A program made the position numbers and the translations under genes. The notes beneath the pieces are model-generated. The model did no database searches and was not told the DNA's origin. It saw only the letters and a program-made list of their open reading frames with translations. A stretch of DNA of 17,258 bases from Isohypsibius dastychi. Its lineage: Eukaryota; Tardigrada; Eutardigrada; Parachela; Isohypsibiidae. Shown here piece by piece: positions 17,161-17,258 of this stretch. The stretch's first letter is position 1; each line of letters starts with the position of its first letter. The DNA lies in contig JAQIWT010000606.1 of NCBI GenBank assembly GCA_034696485.1, positions 1 to 17,258 on the forward strand, in the 5' to 3' direction.

Positions 17161-17258
17161 AGATAAATCGAAATATTTATTGCAAGTTTGCTTCAGACCT
17201 AACTTGCAGAGTTAAATGTGAAGGTGCGCGTTGTTTATTAACATGCCCACAGGGCATG

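Larger units (their letters stand above)
14715..17258. mobile_element. Candidate TIR element with palindromic tips
   Basis: Left terminus 14767-~14865 and right terminus ~17160-17258 are inverted relative to each other. After the shared palindrome both read gttaata-a-caacgcgc, then (diverged) tccactttcaactctacaag versus ttcacatttaactctgcaag, then gtctgaag/gtcagaaa and a ttgcaat/ttgcaata match. This gives ~100-bp TIRs at roughly three-quarters identity, judged by eye. The interior is AT-rich, unlike the flanks, and holds one plus-strand ORF and a minus-strand homeodomain/SET remnant. No transposase motif is recognised and target-site duplication cannot be tested because the window ends inside the right palindrome. 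It could be a non-autonomous transposon, a captured gene segment or an inverted duplication. Confidence 0.6.

Overview
The window reads as a gene-dense invertebrate (metazoan) genomic segment with one foreign end. Eukaryotic signs are multi-exon genes with consensus GT...AG introns, many only 50-70 nt long, and animal-type proteins: anoctamer, PAN/Apple, ApeC/apextrin, SET and homeodomain. A small-intron ecdysozoan such as a tardigrade is my guess, not a demonstration. The first ~790 bases are different: GC-rich, with an uninterrupted minus-strand frame for a bacterial outer-membrane porin (BBP2/OmpL-like), stopping at a GGGGGA simple repeat. This is either an assembly/contaminant join or a very recent insertion.

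Layout: (1) 1-~790, truncated bacterial porin. (2) 854-1404 (+), the 3' exon of an apextrin-like ApeC gene whose 5' part is absent at the junction. (3) ~1490-2012, eroded remnants of an anoctamer 3' end on the minus strand. (4) 2035-2970 (-), an intact intronless HtrL/YibB-family glycosyltransferase-like type II membrane protein. (5) ~3240-5345, broken pieces of two or more further ApeC gene copies. (6) 5381-9937 (-), a complete anoctamer (TMEM16) gene that I resolve into 18 exons and 937 residues, including a 12-nt micro-exon and substitutions at Ca2+-site positions. (7) 10151-10948 (+), a three-exon secreted Cys-containing protein of unknown function, head-to-head with the anoctamer. (8) 12145-14163 (+), a secreted protein with three PAN/Apple modules, its 3' end unresolved. 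(9) 14404-14800, repeats. (10) ~14715-17258, an AT-rich element bounded by diverged ~100-bp terminal inverted repeats tipped by the palindrome CATGCCC-TGT-GGGCATG. It holds a 100-residue tail-anchored ORF (+) and, on the minus strand, a homeodomain helix-3 exon followed in a compatible phase by a SET-domain exon that lacks the catalytic NHS segment and is frameshifted there.

Two themes stand out. First, the ApeC/anoctamer convergent pair has been segmentally duplicated and the copies have decayed. Second, the right-hand inverted-repeat element combines a Q50-type homeodomain remnant with a 4 x 47-bp TAATTA-rich array, the kind of site such homeodomains bind, inside its own predicted intron. 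This is the best candidate for something undescribed.
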